From Castor canadensis (taxonomy: Eukaryota; Chordata; Mammalia; Rodentia; Castoridae): a DNA stretch of 64,000 bases. The translations under genes were made by a program, and so were the position numbers. The notes below the pieces were generated by a model. It saw nothing but the letters and a program-made list of their open reading frames with translations, ran no database searches and was not told the DNA's origin. Positions 11,501 to 22,449 of the stretch are shown here, piece by piece (position 1 is the stretch's first letter; each line of letters opens with the position of its first letter). The stretch lies in NCBI RefSeq assembly GCF_047511655.1, contig NC_133402.1, positions 61,818,951-61,882,950 of the forward strand, given 5' to 3'.

Positions 11501-12065
11501 TCAAATGGCCAGAAAACACATGAAAAAATGCTCACCATCTCTAGCAATAAAGGAAATGCAAATTAAAACCACACTAAGATTCCACCTCACCCCTGTTAGA
11601 ATAGCCATCATCAGCAACACCACCAACAACAGGTGTTGGCGAGGATGCGGGGAAAAAGGAACCCTCTTACACTGTTGGTGGGAATGTAGACTAGTACAAC
11701 CACTCTGGAAAAAAATTTGGAGGCTACTTAAAAAGCTGGACATCGATCTACCATTTGATCCAGCAATACCACTCTTGGGGATATACCCAAAAGACTGTTA
11801 CTCCAGAGGCACCTGCACATCCATGTTTATTGCGGCACTATTCACAATAGCCAAGTTATGGAAACAGCCAAGATGCCCCAGCACTGACGAATGGATTAAG
11901 AAAATGTGGTATCTATACACAATGGAATTTTATGCAGCCATGAAGAAGAACGAAATGTTATCATTCGCTGGTAAATGGATGGAATTGGAGAACATCATTC
12001 TGAGTGAGGTTAGCCTGGCCCAAAAGACCAAAAATCGTATGTTCTCCCTCATATGTGGACATTAG
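8570..12065 (+). pseudogene. L1 ORF2 (endonuclease C-terminus, reverse transcriptase, C-terminal Cys region)
   Basis: The first frame (to about 9325) holds the endonuclease end, with [10 protein letters not shown] and [12 protein letters not shown]. After one frame change in an A-run near 9303-9310, the second frame is open from 9393 to 12065 (890 codons). It has the RT fingers ([16 protein letters not shown]), the palm motif [11 protein letters not shown] with both catalytic Asp, and a C-terminal Cys-His region ([18 protein letters not shown]). It acts as the target-primed reverse transcriptase in active L1s. Here the N-terminal half of the endonuclease is missing. Confidence 0.92.
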
Positions 12066-12417
12066 ATCAAGGGCAAACACAACAAGGGGATTGGACTTTG
12101 AGCACATGATAAAAGCGAGAGCACACAAGGGAGGGGTGAGGATAGGTAAGACACCTAAAAAACTAGCTAGCATTTGTTGCCCTTAATGCAGAGAAACTAA
12201 AGCAGATACCTTAAAGCAACTGAGGCCAATAGGAAAAGGGGACCAGGAACTAGAGAAAAGGTTAGATCAAAAAGAATTAACCTAGAAGGTAACACCCACG
12301 CACAGAAATCAATGTGAGTCAATGCCCTGTATAGCTCTCCTTATCTCAACCAGCAAAACCCCTTGTTCCTTCCTATTATTGCTTATACTCTCTCTACAAC
12401 AAAATTAGAGATAAGGG

Positions 12418-12505
12418 CAAAATAGTTTCTGCTGGGTATTGAGGGGGGGAGCGGGAGGGGGTGGAGTGGGTGGTAAGGGAGGGGGTGGGGGCAGGGGGGA
12501 GAAAT
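12418..12505 (+). other. L1 3' UTR G-rich polypurine tract
   Basis: Runs such as GAGGGGGGGAGCGGGAGGGGG lie in the 3' UTR, as in most mammalian L1s. The same tract is at 1218-1280 (plus) and 12606-12675 (minus). Confidence 0.8.
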
Positions 12506-14680
12506 GAACCAAGCCTTGTATGCACATATGAATAATAAAAGAAAAATGAAAAAAAAAAAAACAGCTTCCAGTGCCACTTGGCAAAAAAAACAAGGCTTGG
12601 GTCATTTCTCCCCCCTGCCCCCACCCCCTCCCTTACCACCCACTCCACCCCCTCCCTCTCCCCCCCAACCCCTTGATACCTGGCAGAAACTATTTTGCCC
12701 CTATTTCTAATTTTGTTGTAGAGAGAGTATAAGCAATAATAGGAAGGAACAAGGGTTTTTGCTGGTTGAGATAAGGATAGCTATACAGGGCATTGACTCA
12801 CATTGATTTCCTGTGCGTGGGTGTTACCTTCTAGGTTAATTCTTTTTGATCTCACCTTTTCTCTAGTTCCTGGTCCCCTTTTCCTATTGGCCTCAGTTGC
12901 TTTTAAGGTATCTGCTTTAGTTTCTCTGCGTTAAGGGCAACAAATGCTATCTAGTTTTTTGGGTGTCTTACCTATCCTCACCCCTCCCTTGTGTGCTCTG
13001 GCTTTTATCATGTGCTCAAAGTCCAATCCCATTGTTGTGTTTGCCCTTGATCTAATGTCCACATATGAGGGAGAACTTACGATTTTTGGTCTTTTGGGCC
13101 AGGTTAACCTCACTCAGAATGATGTTCTCCAATTCCATCCATTTACCAGCGAATGATAACATTTCATTCTTCTTCATGGCTGCATAAAATTCCATTGTGT
13201 ATAGATACCACATTTTCTTAATCCATTCATCAGTGGTGGGGCATCTTGGCTGTTTCCATAACTTGGCTATTTTGAATAGTGCCGCAATAAACATGGGTGT
13301 GCAGGTGCCTCTGGAGTAGCAGTCTTTTGGGTATACCCCCAAGAGTGGTATTGCTGGATCAAATGGTAGATCGATGTCTAGCTTTTTAAGTAGCCTCCAA
13401 ATTTTTTTCCAGAGTGGTTGTACTAGTCTACATTCCCACCAACAGTAAGAGTGTTCCTTTTTCCCCCGCATCCTCACCAACACCTGTTGTTGGTGGTGTT
13501 GCTGATGATGGCTGTTCTAACAGGGGTGAGATGGAATCTTAGTGTGGTTTTAATTTGCATTTCCTTTATTGCCAGAGATGGTGAGCATTTTTTCATATGT
13601 TTTTTGGTCATTTGAATTTCTTCTTTTGAGAAAGTTCTGTTTAGTTCACTTGTCCATTTCTTTATTGGTTCATTAGTTTTGGGAGAATTTAGTTTTTTAA
13701 GTTCCCTATATATTCTGGTTATCAGTCCTTTGTCTGATGTATAATTGGCAAATATTTTCTCCCACTCTGTGGGTGTTCTCTTCAGTTTAGAGACCATTTC
13801 TTTTGTTGAGCAGAAGCTTTTTAGTTTTATGAGGTCCCATTTATCTATGCTATCTCTTAGTTGCTGTGCTGCTGGGGTTTTGTTGAGAAAGTTCTTACCT
13901 ATACCTACTAACTCCAGAGTATTTCCTACTCTTTCCTGTATCAACTTTAAAGTTTGTGGTCTGATATTAGATCCTTGATCCATTTTGAGTTAATCTTGGT
14001 ATAGGGTGATATATATGGATCTAGTTTCAGTTTTTTGCAGACTGCTAACCAGTTTTCCCAGCAGTTTTTGTTGAAGAGGCTGCTATTTCTCCATTGTATA
14101 TTTTTAGCTCCTTTGTCAAAGACAAGTTGGTTATAGTTGTGTGGCTTCATATCTGGATCCTCTATTCTGTTCCACTGGTCTTCATGTCTGTTTTTGTGCC
14201 AGTACCATGCTGTTTTTATTGTTATTGCTTTGTAATACAGTTTGAAGTCAGGTATTGTGATACCTCCAGCATTGTTCTTTTGACTGAGTATTGCCTTGGC
14301 TATTCGTGGCCTCTTGTGTTTCCATATAAATTTCACAGTAGATTTTTCAATGTCTTTAATGAATGTCATTGGAATTTTGATGGGAATTGCATTAAACATG
14401 TAGATTACTTTTGGGAGTATTGACATTTTTACTATGTTGATTGTACCTATCCATGAGCATGGGAGATCAGGAGGAGCTTTCTTGCCCCACAGCCCTTTGC
14501 ACTCACATGAGGAAGGCTCAGTAAATATTTTATGAAAGAATGACCTGCTGTGGCTAAAGGAGCAAAGGCTTCCTTGCAATCAGCTTGAAACTCCCTTTAT
14601 GATGGTGGTCGCATAACATCTTTGAGGTTTGATTTTCCTATTCATGTAACATTTTAACATATCTTCAAGAAAAAGATTTT

Positions 14681-14963
14681 GGAGCCAAGTTAGTGGCTCA
14701 TGCCTGTAATCCCTGCTACTAGGGAGATGGAGATTGGGAGGATTTCAGTTCGTGAGACCCCATCTCAACCAATAGCTGGGCGAGGTGGGACATGCCTGTC
14801 ATCCCAGCTAAGCAGGTAGGAGGGGTCTGAGTACAGCCAGGCCTGAATGAGAGACCCTATTTGAAAAATAAGCAAAAAGGGCTGGAGGCATGGCTCAAGT
14901 GATAGAGTACCTGCCTAGCAAGCACAAGGCCCCAAGTTCAAACCCCAGTACAGTCAAAAAAAC
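14681..14963 (+). repeat. SINE, trimer B1-B1-dID
   Basis: Begins GGAGCCAAGTTAGTGGCTCA, has a second B1-like unit (AGCTGGGCGAGGTGGGACAT), linker GAAAAATAAGC, then GGCATGGCTCAAGTGATAGAG. Confidence 0.82.
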
Positions 14964-14988
14964 ATTGATTTGAAAATTTGCACTTTAA

Positions 14989-15269
14989 GCCAGGCACAGT
15001 AGCTCACACCTGTAATCCTAGCTACCCAGGAGAATCACAGTTCAAGACTAGCCCACACAAAGAGAGACCAGTACCCCATCTGAATAAAAAAGCTGGGTGT
15101 GGTGGACCAGCTATGTAGGCAGCATAAAATAGGATATCAGTCCAGGATGTCCTAGGCAAAACCTTATTTGAAAAATAACTAAAGCAGAAAACGGGTGGAG
15201 GAGTGGCTCAAGTGGTAGAGCGCCTGCCTAGCAAGTGTGAGGCTTTGAGTTCGAACCCCATAACTGCCA
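14989..15269 (+). repeat. SINE, trimer B1-B1-dID
   Basis: Same order as the neighbour; the ID-like unit has clear A and B boxes (TGGTAGAGCGCC, GAGTTCGAACCCC). Two trimers lie in tandem here. Confidence 0.82.
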
Positions 15270-15342
15270 GAGAGAGAGAGAGAGAAAGGAGGCAGAAAAA
15301 GAAAAAAAGGGAAGGGAGGGAGGGAGGAAAGATAAAAGAAAA
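15269..15342 (+). repeat. Purine-rich (AG)n/(GGGA)n tract
   Basis: An AGAGAG run passes into AGGGAGGG repeats; it probably grew from the tail of the SINE just upstream. Confidence 0.8.
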
Positions 15343-15907
15343 ACTTGGGTCCCTGGTATGCCCTTGGCCACTCACAGCCCAGTGGGGACCAGCGCAGAGT
15401 GGCCTGAGGATTTTGTTTTCAACTTCAATACCCAGAAGACCCCCATTTCCTTCCCACCCTGCCCAACCATTTATGAGGCTACTTTGAGGCCTTTCTGTGA
15501 TCCTTCCTCAGAGGGAAGTCCTTATGGTCCTTTGAGGGACTAACAGAATAGAGTCCAGGTCAGCCAACAAATGACACCAGGACACAGCCTCCTGCAGAAG
15601 AGCCCAGCACCATTCTGCCAGTGGGCGTGGACAAAAGCAGCCCGGAACGAACAGCGCTGGCTCGAGCTGCAGCCGGAGTGCTTGCCAGTTGCACCGTAGT
15701 ATGGCAGAGCACATTTCTGGTGATGCACTTCTGGTGTGGACACAGGGGCCCCCTTCTCCGTCCTCCCTCCCATGGGGCCCTGTTTCTTATCCCAGCTCCT
15801 CCCGCTGTACGGGGAGGAACTTAAAACCAGCAAGACGCTAAAGACCATTTGGGCATTCAGTTAGCGCTTGTGTTTTGCTTTATTTTTTTGCTGGTGGTTT
15901 GACATTC

Positions 15908-16157
15908 TTTTTTTTTTTTTTGGCACTGGGGTTAGAACTGAAGGCCTCGTGTTTGCTAGGCAGGTGCCCTGCCACTTGAGCCACTCCATCAGCACTTTTT
16001 CTTTTGTCAGTACTAGGGTTTGAGCCCTTTTTTGTGATTTTTTTTTTTTTTTTTGAGATAGCGAACTATTTGCCCAGGCTGGTTTTGAACCTCAATCCTC
16101 CTGATCTCTGCCTCCTGAGTAGCTAGGATTACAGGCGTGAGCCACCAGCACCCAGCT
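15908..16157 (-). repeat. SINE, B1-dID composite
   Basis: T-run, complement of the ID-like unit (GGTGCCCTGCCACTTGAGCC), a second T-run, then the complement of B1 (GCCTCCTGAGTAGCTAGG). Confidence 0.85.
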
Positions 16158-16159
16158 TG

Positions 16160-17017
16160 TTGATAGTTTAAAAGAAAACTAAAAATACTGAAATTTCCAA
16201 ATGCTCTTACAGCAAGAAGATGGAGTGAACCACTCACTAAGTCAAACTCCTGTTTGTGACTGAAGGCTCTATTTACTTGTGTAGAAACATTCATATTTTC
16301 TTCTTCCTAAATCTTCTGGAAATAGGCCGCTATTATGAAATTGAAAGGCTTAGAACTAATCACTGCATTTGAAAACATTTTATCCACAGAGTGGGGGACA
16401 CATGAAAACGTCTACAAATAGACCGCTCGGTGTGGCAGGGAGCAAACCATGTAACCACCATCAAGGAAGGTGCCAGAGCGCATTCAGCCTTTGGAGATGG
16501 TTCTAATTGCAGCTCAAGAGGTGTCTTTACAAACCCAAACCCAGTTTTCCTGGAATTTTCTGCAATTCCAGTTCAACCAGCCCCGAGGGGTGAGGCATAG
16601 GAAGCAGAGCAGGCCTTTGGCCTCCTCTCTCATGGGAACCCTGTCCTGTTATCCTAAGATGACAAAATGGGTTAGAGGTTCAGGAAGGGGCAGCTCCTCA
16701 AATAACAGGAACCACTCGATGGCCTGGCCCACACCGGCCTCGGTCCTTTGGGGACTCCCAGAGGCCTTTTAGGGCCGTTCAGTAGGCCTCCTGTGGAGCT
16801 CATGCCTACAATAATTGCTAATAAATGTCCCATTACTGTGAGGCCTGGAACCAGACCTCAGCCATGACAGGAGGCCAATATGCTGGTAACCTAACTTCAC
16901 CCCTTGGTGCCAGCTCAGTGCCTGTAGATGTGACTTGAGCTCCTGCTACTGTCTCTGCATCAGGCTGGCTCTTCCTGGGACATAGTACCTGCCTGGATTA
17001 CTCACTTAATAACCTTA
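16160..17017. other. No feature recognised
   Basis: Unique-looking sequence; the 100-codon frame at 16470-16772 has no domain, splice context or conservation clue that I can see. Confidence 0.5.
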
Positions 17018-17240
17018 CAGCAGTGGTTCTCAGCCAGGGCTGATTTTGTACCCCAAGGGACAAAATCATTTGCCCATGTCTGGAAAAACTTGGGTACTGT
17101 CCCAGAGGAAATTGCTATGGTATCTGTGGGCCAAGGCCAGAGATGCACTAAACATCCTACAGTGTGCAGAACAGCCCTTACAACAAATGAGTATCAGTCC
17201 AAAATGTCAGCAGTGCCAAAGTTTAGAAAACCTGCGTTAA
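17018..17240 (+). mobile_element. MER20-like DNA transposon (hAT-Charlie)
   Basis: It begins CAGCAGTGGTTCTCAGCCAG, has GCACTAAACATCCTACAGTG and AACAGCCCTTACAACAAA, and ends with a degraded inverted terminus (TTTAGAAAACCTGCG). These match the MER20 pattern as I know it. Non-autonomous, about 220 bp. Confidence 0.75.
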
Positions 17241-17251
17241 GCCAGAAGCAG

Positions 17252-17467
17252 GGCCGGGCGTGGTGGTGTACAACTCTAATCCTAGCTACACGGGGGACTG
17301 CAGGTGGGAGGATTGTGGTCCAGCCCTGCCTGGGTAAAAAATCACAAGATTCTGAAAAATAACTAAAGCAAAAAAGTGCTAAGGGCATGGCTTAAGTGGT
17401 AGAGCACTTGCCTAGCAAGTGTAGGGCCCTGAGTTCAAATCCCATACCACCAACAAAAAAAAAAAAA
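17252..17467 (+). repeat. SINE, B1-dID composite
   Basis: GCCGGGCGTGGTGGTGTACA, linker GAAAAATAACTAAAGC, GGCTTAAGTGGTAGAGCACTT and an A-tail. It resembles the second and third units of the trimer. Confidence 0.85.
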
Positions 17468-17469
17468 GA

Positions 17470-18755
17470 AGAAAAGTCAGAAGTGAACACTTGCCACACT
17501 TCTGTGTCTGGGACCCCAGGTTGGCACCACGGTGTGGAATGAGGAGGTGGCTTGAAGTATCGAGCAGTTAAAAGCATAGGCCTCAGGGGCAGATCTGGTG
17601 CCCCTGCCCAACTGAGGGCCACACGCCCAGCCTCTGTGTGCCCAGTATCTGAGCATGCGTGGGAATGGCCGAAGGCCTGACCTGTGGAAAAGAGTGACAC
17701 GGCTCAAGACCTGAAGTGTGAGTGGGTGCTTTGTTGTCAAGTGTTTCCAAACTGCTGTCGGAAGGGGAACACCATCCCACACGACCGAGCTTTGTCTTAA
17801 TGGACGGGACGTCAGGACAGCGTCTGTCTCTGGTCAGTGGAGGGCATCCTTGTGCAGAGCCTGGTACAAAGACCACAGTGCAGAGTGCATGCAGAAATGT
17901 CCACTGTGCAGAGCAGAGCAGTGTCACTGTCATCCTGTCAAAGGCTCCAAGAAACCCGCCTTGTCACAGAGCTGGTGGCTTAGCCAAACACAGGTGACTG
18001 TGTTCCTGTGCTGGTGGAAGTTTCCTTCACATCAGGACATGGGAGGCCTCCATAGCACACCTGGGAGGAGCTGGGGAACCCCTGGGCCCGGGGACAGAAA
18101 TCTCCAGGGCTTCCTGGGAAAAAGGGGTCTCTCCTGGAGAGACCCTAGGGCTTGTGGGGATCGAGCCTCCTGCCCCCTGCCAGCCCCCGTGGGCAGAGCA
18201 CTCCTCATCTGGAGCAGAAGTGGAACCCCCTGGGCTAGGGTTGCCCAGTTGCGTTTGAACTTCAGACCTACTCTGTCCCTATGCAGAGGACAGTCCCTCA
18301 GGACACAGGGCTCTTCTTTCAACTGGCGCCCATGACCCAGGGCTGTGCAGGACGGAAGCTGCCACAGTCAGCTGTTCAAGGGAACATCTTCGAATCTCCA
18401 GGAAGTCATTAGCTCGAGGATGGGACAAGAGCCCAGGTGAGCTCTTCCTGAGCCTTCCCCCATCCCCACAGCCTCCTTCTTCCCTGGACTGCAGGACCCA
18501 GGCTCCCTTCCTCCAGGCCAGGCCTCAGAAGCAATCGGCCAGAGCCTGTTCCAGACACCTCCTTGCCTAACTTTAACCTCATCTACAGAATCCAGATCTT
18601 CCTCCTCAGGGGACACAGGGAACCTGCGCTGGCATGTGATAGGTAGCAGTTATGCATACGTGGTGGCCACAAGAGGAAGAAAGGAAGAAATCATTGTAAC
18701 TCAACTTCCCAACTCCACTCATCTCTGTTTAAGATTAGGTGGCCTGAGCCCAGGG
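17470..18755. other. No gene recognised
   Basis: GC-moderate unique sequence. Overlapping frames up to 205 codons (17718-18335) occur on both strands. None has a recognisable domain or an exon-like pattern, so I treat them as chance. Confidence 0.5.
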
Positions 18756-18759
18756 GCTG

Positions 18760-19165
18760 TCACAGGACACCTTGAAGACAACTGCTTCCCTAAAGCTTAA
18801 TCCCTTCTTACCCAACATCAACTAGGTCTGGCTCCACAAGTTTTCACGAGTGAATTTAACAAAACAAAAACCCAAAGAGCTAGATAGAGCAAAGGTTAGG
18901 AATTTCAAACAGAAATTCTCCATCAATTAGAACAGGAACCAGTAGATTGCACAATGTCTCTCTTAACAAGACAATGACTCAGACCCAGGAAGTCACCCTG
19001 GGACCAAAAGCTCCAAGTTTCTCAATAAATATTCCACCCTTAAAACCTGCCCCAGTTGTTCTCACTCTAATAAACTTCCTTTCCTAACAAACCTCACTGC
19101 TACTTTTCTACATCTTGCTTCTTGCTTGAATTCTTCTCCTGCCGGACGCAGAAACCGAGGTAATT
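18760..19165 (+). repeat. LTR-like element A
   Basis: It has promoter/poly(A)-like order: AATAAATATTCC near 19025, CTCTAATAAACTTCC near 19068, then a U5-like stretch with GCAGAAACCGAGG. The U5-like end resembles that of the LTR at 19.6-20.07 kb. Edges are estimates. Confidence 0.5.
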
Positions 19166-19599
19166 ATCAATGCCATTTTTCTGGTAATGGCATGGATACG
19201 TGTCCCAGCTGGAAGACTGGACTCAGTCAAGGTCCCCTGTTGACCCCGGTCTCCAGTCTCTGTTCCCTGCTTTGGTGTGTGTGGGGAGGGGGGGCACAGG
19301 AGTGTGGTCAATGGTAAAGGAGCACACTTGTGTACCTGCGTTAGCTTGGGGTGGTTACTTTCTCCTGGGGCCCTAAACCTGCATCTCTGCCAAGGACCGT
19401 GTGCCCCTGCTATCCTCTCTTTCCCACTGGAGGAGGCCCAGCTCAGCTGAGGGAGGTCCCAGGGTCCCTGGAGGGCTGTGTGCCTGAGGGCACCAGGATT
19501 AATCCCTTCTGAGTGAGAGAGTGGCCTCCTGGTTTCCTTTCACTCCAAATCCATCACCAGGACTCAAGCTTTACCTTCCTACACTCTTTATCTGGGGAG

Positions 19600-20070
19600 T
19601 GTCATCATCAGCCATGTGATTTGAACTTTCATGACCAAAAGAGAGAGTGGCCTAAGCCACTCTTCCAGCCTCACCTGGTGCCATCTCAAAGTACACACAC
19701 ACACACACCACACACACACACCATCGTACAGCCCAAGGTCCAAGTCACAACTAGAGTGAAGCAGCTTAGGGTCAGGGAAAGTTTGGAACTGCTCCCCCTT
19801 CCGACTCAAAGAACTCCTTCCCGTGGTCCACAGGTCAGAGGAGCCAGGTAGTGACATATTCTGTCCCCACGTCCAAGTTCAAGGTGGTATAAAAACCTAA
19901 CAAAAGACCCCAGCCCTTCTTTTCTCACCCCAGCACCTCTTTTCACCTGGCAGAGCCAGGGATCGCCCTTCCCTTAATAAAACATTTCTTTCTCATCGCA
20001 GCCATGCGTTCTGCTAGGATTCTTCCACATCAGAGTGCAAAGACCGAGATCTGGAAATACCTTTTGCGCT
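19600..20070 (+). repeat. LTR-like element B
   Basis: TATAAAA at about 19888, a CTTAATAAAACATTTC poly(A) signal near 19973, then a U5-like end with GCAAAGACCGAG. It fits an LTR of a class I type element, perhaps solo. Edges are estimates. Confidence 0.5.
19692..19724 (+). repeat. (AC)n microsatellite
   Basis: ACACACAC run interrupted once by CC. Confidence 0.9.
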
Positions 20071-20099
20071 AACAATAGGCCTGGTGCTAAACGCTGGAG

Positions 20100-20285
20100 T
20101 GGGGACCGAGGGGGTGGGGAACATGAATGTGGATTTTGTGAGCACCCTCTTACATAATCCTCGTGACAGTCCCGACACTGAGGGAGTTACCGCTGCCCAG
20201 TGACGCTAAGTGACCTTCCCAAGGAGGAGCGTGGGTGCCCCGCCTGTCCAATTCAGATGCCTGAGTGCAAGGCTGAACTAAAGGA
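20100..20285 (-). repeat. MIR-like ancient SINE
   Basis: The order CTTACATAATCCTCGTGACAG ... AAGTGACCTTCCCAAGG resembles the complement of MIR. It is heavily diverged. Confidence 0.45.
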
Positions 20286-20289
20286 ATTT

Positions 20290-22185
20290 AGAAACAGGCC
20301 AGTGAGTGCTTCTGTGCCTCAGTGGGAGGCAGAGACACAAGGGGCAGTCACATGACACAGCCAGGCCCACGCACCAGCATCCAGAGTATCAGGAATGAGG
20401 AAGCTGGGTAGAGAAAAGGCAGCACGGCCAGGCCCCTGTGAGGCCTGACTGCAGCCCTGCGTAAAGACACCAGGCCTGACACCACACCACCAGGGCACTC
20501 CACTGAGCTACCCTATCAGGAAGTGTGGAGGACAGTCACATAAGACGCCACCAACCAGGGGGCCTGGTGCACCATGGTGACAGCTCACAGGTGTCCTGAC
20601 AGCTGTGCAGTGCTTCCAGACACAGGGCACTGGGCCAGGACGGGCCTGAGGTATCCCTGCCCTGCCCCTCTCCAAGCTGTCTCCACCCCGGTTTCCCTGC
20701 TCTCTGCCCAGCTGCCTTCTCAGCATGGCTGCCCATTGTGTCTACTTGTCCCTCAGCCCCTCGGCCAAGTCTCAGGCACACTGCACGCCCAGAACGTGAT
20801 GTGGACAGAACAGACACAAGGCTCAGGCTTGAGTCGCCTCCTCTCCCTAGCTCCATCCCAGGGACCAACTGAGACACAGAGGATCCAGGGTCACCTCTCC
20901 AATCAGAGTCATCCCAGGCAGGGACCACAGCTGGATACCTTCCAGAAAGTAGCCTGGTTCCAGGCTCCTCTTGATCCTTTCACCCAACACCTAGAACCAG
21001 CTGGGATAGCCTTTCTTACGCCTTTCAACTTGAACCCCTTATTTAAGGGCAAATGGGGGAGGTCTCTTCTCAGGCCTCTGCAAACCAGTTTCCCACCGTG
21101 AGGTAACATTTTAGGGGCTCTGGAAAGAAAGTCACATTAGGCCAGTTCAAGGCACCTGTGAACTTGCTAGAGAGGTGGCCTGTCTGGCCCCAACCCAGAC
21201 CCACAAGTCAGCAGCTCAAGGGGAGGCTGACCCTCTGTTTAACCTGCCCTCTGGGGGCTCTGAAGACCCTCAGGTTGGAGAACCACTTCTTGAGTGTCCT
21301 GAGCTGGTCTGGACTGGCCACCAGGGCTGTAGATGTCACCAGTGATATTCACCTGACAGCTGAAACCAAATTCCATCAGGGGTGGAGAGATGGGGGTCGC
21401 AGCAGTTCCTGGAAGCACCAGGTCACCCTCCAGTGCTTCTCTGATTGGAGGTGTTCGCGTGGGGAGGGGAGCCATGTGGCTTTCCAAGGAGCCCATGTGG
21501 CGTGGAGCCATCTCAGATAAAAAAATTAAAGTTCCCCAAATATTGTTGTTGGGAGTACTTAGGAAGGTTCCTAAGTGTGGTGCCTTTTACACAAATATTG
21601 TGAATCACAATAACTGTGTTTGTCTTCTTTTTCCTTCAGCAAATAAGGCGACATCTGTGGTGGGGGGAATATTTATTTATTTTGGAGTAAGCATCATAAT
21701 GGTGGAAATATTTCTGACATGATTAGAGAACCCTGGGCTGACACACCGCCTCCTCAGGAGCAGTGTGGATTTAATTGGCAAATAATACAGATATTTCCTT
21801 CTAATGAAGACCTCCACCCCTAAATCCTTGTTTTTAAGTGACATCACTTCTTCTCAATAAAATGCAGGGCCAGTTGGAAAGGAAGGTGCTCCCGCAGAGG
21901 ATACTGGCCAACAACTTCAAATGATTCTGCCTTTCTGGACCTCAGTTTCCCCTTCTTGCTCTGCCTCAAGGAGTTGCTGAGAAGGTCTGGCTGTAGACTC
22001 AGGCTTCTAGTCTTTTCTGGACAAATCCTCAAGTGCAGAGTCCTACAGTAGCTACCACAAATCTGTTGCCTGAAAGTCGTTATTGACCTGCACGTCACTG
22101 GCACTAAATTCAAGAGGAAACGGGGTGCTTGTGTTCTGTGCCGAAAGAGCCCAGGAAGGAGAGCGGTGCTGTTGACAGCCTAAGT
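20290..22185. other. Intergenic, nothing firm
   Basis: Mostly unique sequence. A 175-codon frame at 20574-21101 and a shadow frame on the other strand lack any domain or codon pattern. An AT-rich patch at 21520-21730 has TTTATTTATTTTGG but no clear element. Confidence 0.5.
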
Positions 22186-22187
22186 AG

Positions 22188-22273
22188 GACGGGGTGTGGG
22201 GGAGGCTCAGTGGTAGAGGCTGAAGCCCTGGGTTCAATCCACAGCTCTGAGGAAGAAAAAATAAATAAAAAAG
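22188..22273 (+). repeat. SINE, ID-like monomer
   Basis: GGCTCAGTGGTAGAGGCTG and CTGGGTTCAATCCACAGC with an A-rich end. Confidence 0.75.
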
Positions 22274-22320
22274 GCCCAATTCACTGACCTGACCTGACCC
22301 CAAGCAAGATGTGTCTCCTG

Positions 22321-22446
22321 AATTTTTTTTTTTTTTTTTTTGAAACCCAGGGTCTTTATGCAGCGGGGGCTGGCCTGGAATTTGCAATCCTCCTACCTCG
22401 GCCTCCCTAGTGCTGGGATTACAGGCAGGTGCTACCACACCCAGCT
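22321..22446 (-). repeat. SINE, B1-like monomer
   Basis: T-run, then AAACCCAGGGTCTTTATGC and GCTGGGATTACAGGCAGGTG, the complement of B1. Confidence 0.85.
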
Positions 22447-22449
22447 TCC

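Larger units (their letters stand above)
8562..12590 (+). mobile_element. Inner L1, plus strand, 5'-truncated, recent
   Basis: It starts inside the ORF2 endonuclease and ends with an A-run (12549-12561), 21 further bases, and a second A-run (12583-12590). The 15-bp duplication ACAAGGCTTGGGTCA at 8547-8561 and 12590-12604 shows insertion into the outer L1. The two A-runs with unrelated DNA between look like a short 3' transduction. ORF1 and the 5' UTR are absent, so it is not autonomous. Confidence 0.92.
8514..14468 (-). mobile_element. Outer L1, minus strand, 5'-truncated, split by a second L1
   Basis: The 3' end with its T-run starts at 8512, the element breaks at 8561, and it resumes at 12605, running to 14468 in ORF2. 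The 15-bp target duplication AGGAGGAGCTTTCTT is at 8499-8513 and 14469-14483. The split parts rejoin across the inner L1. Frames: 13052-13483, 13474-13983 and 13947-14579 on the minus strand cover the ORF2 C-terminal half with a few breaks. Confidence 0.9.

Noticed and set aside
17718..18335. 205-codon plus-strand frame
   Set aside because: Overlapped by similar frames in other phases and on the other strand; typical chance frame in GC-richer DNA.
20574..21101. 175-codon plus-strand frame
   Set aside because: No domain and a mirrored frame on the minus strand; no evidence of an exon.
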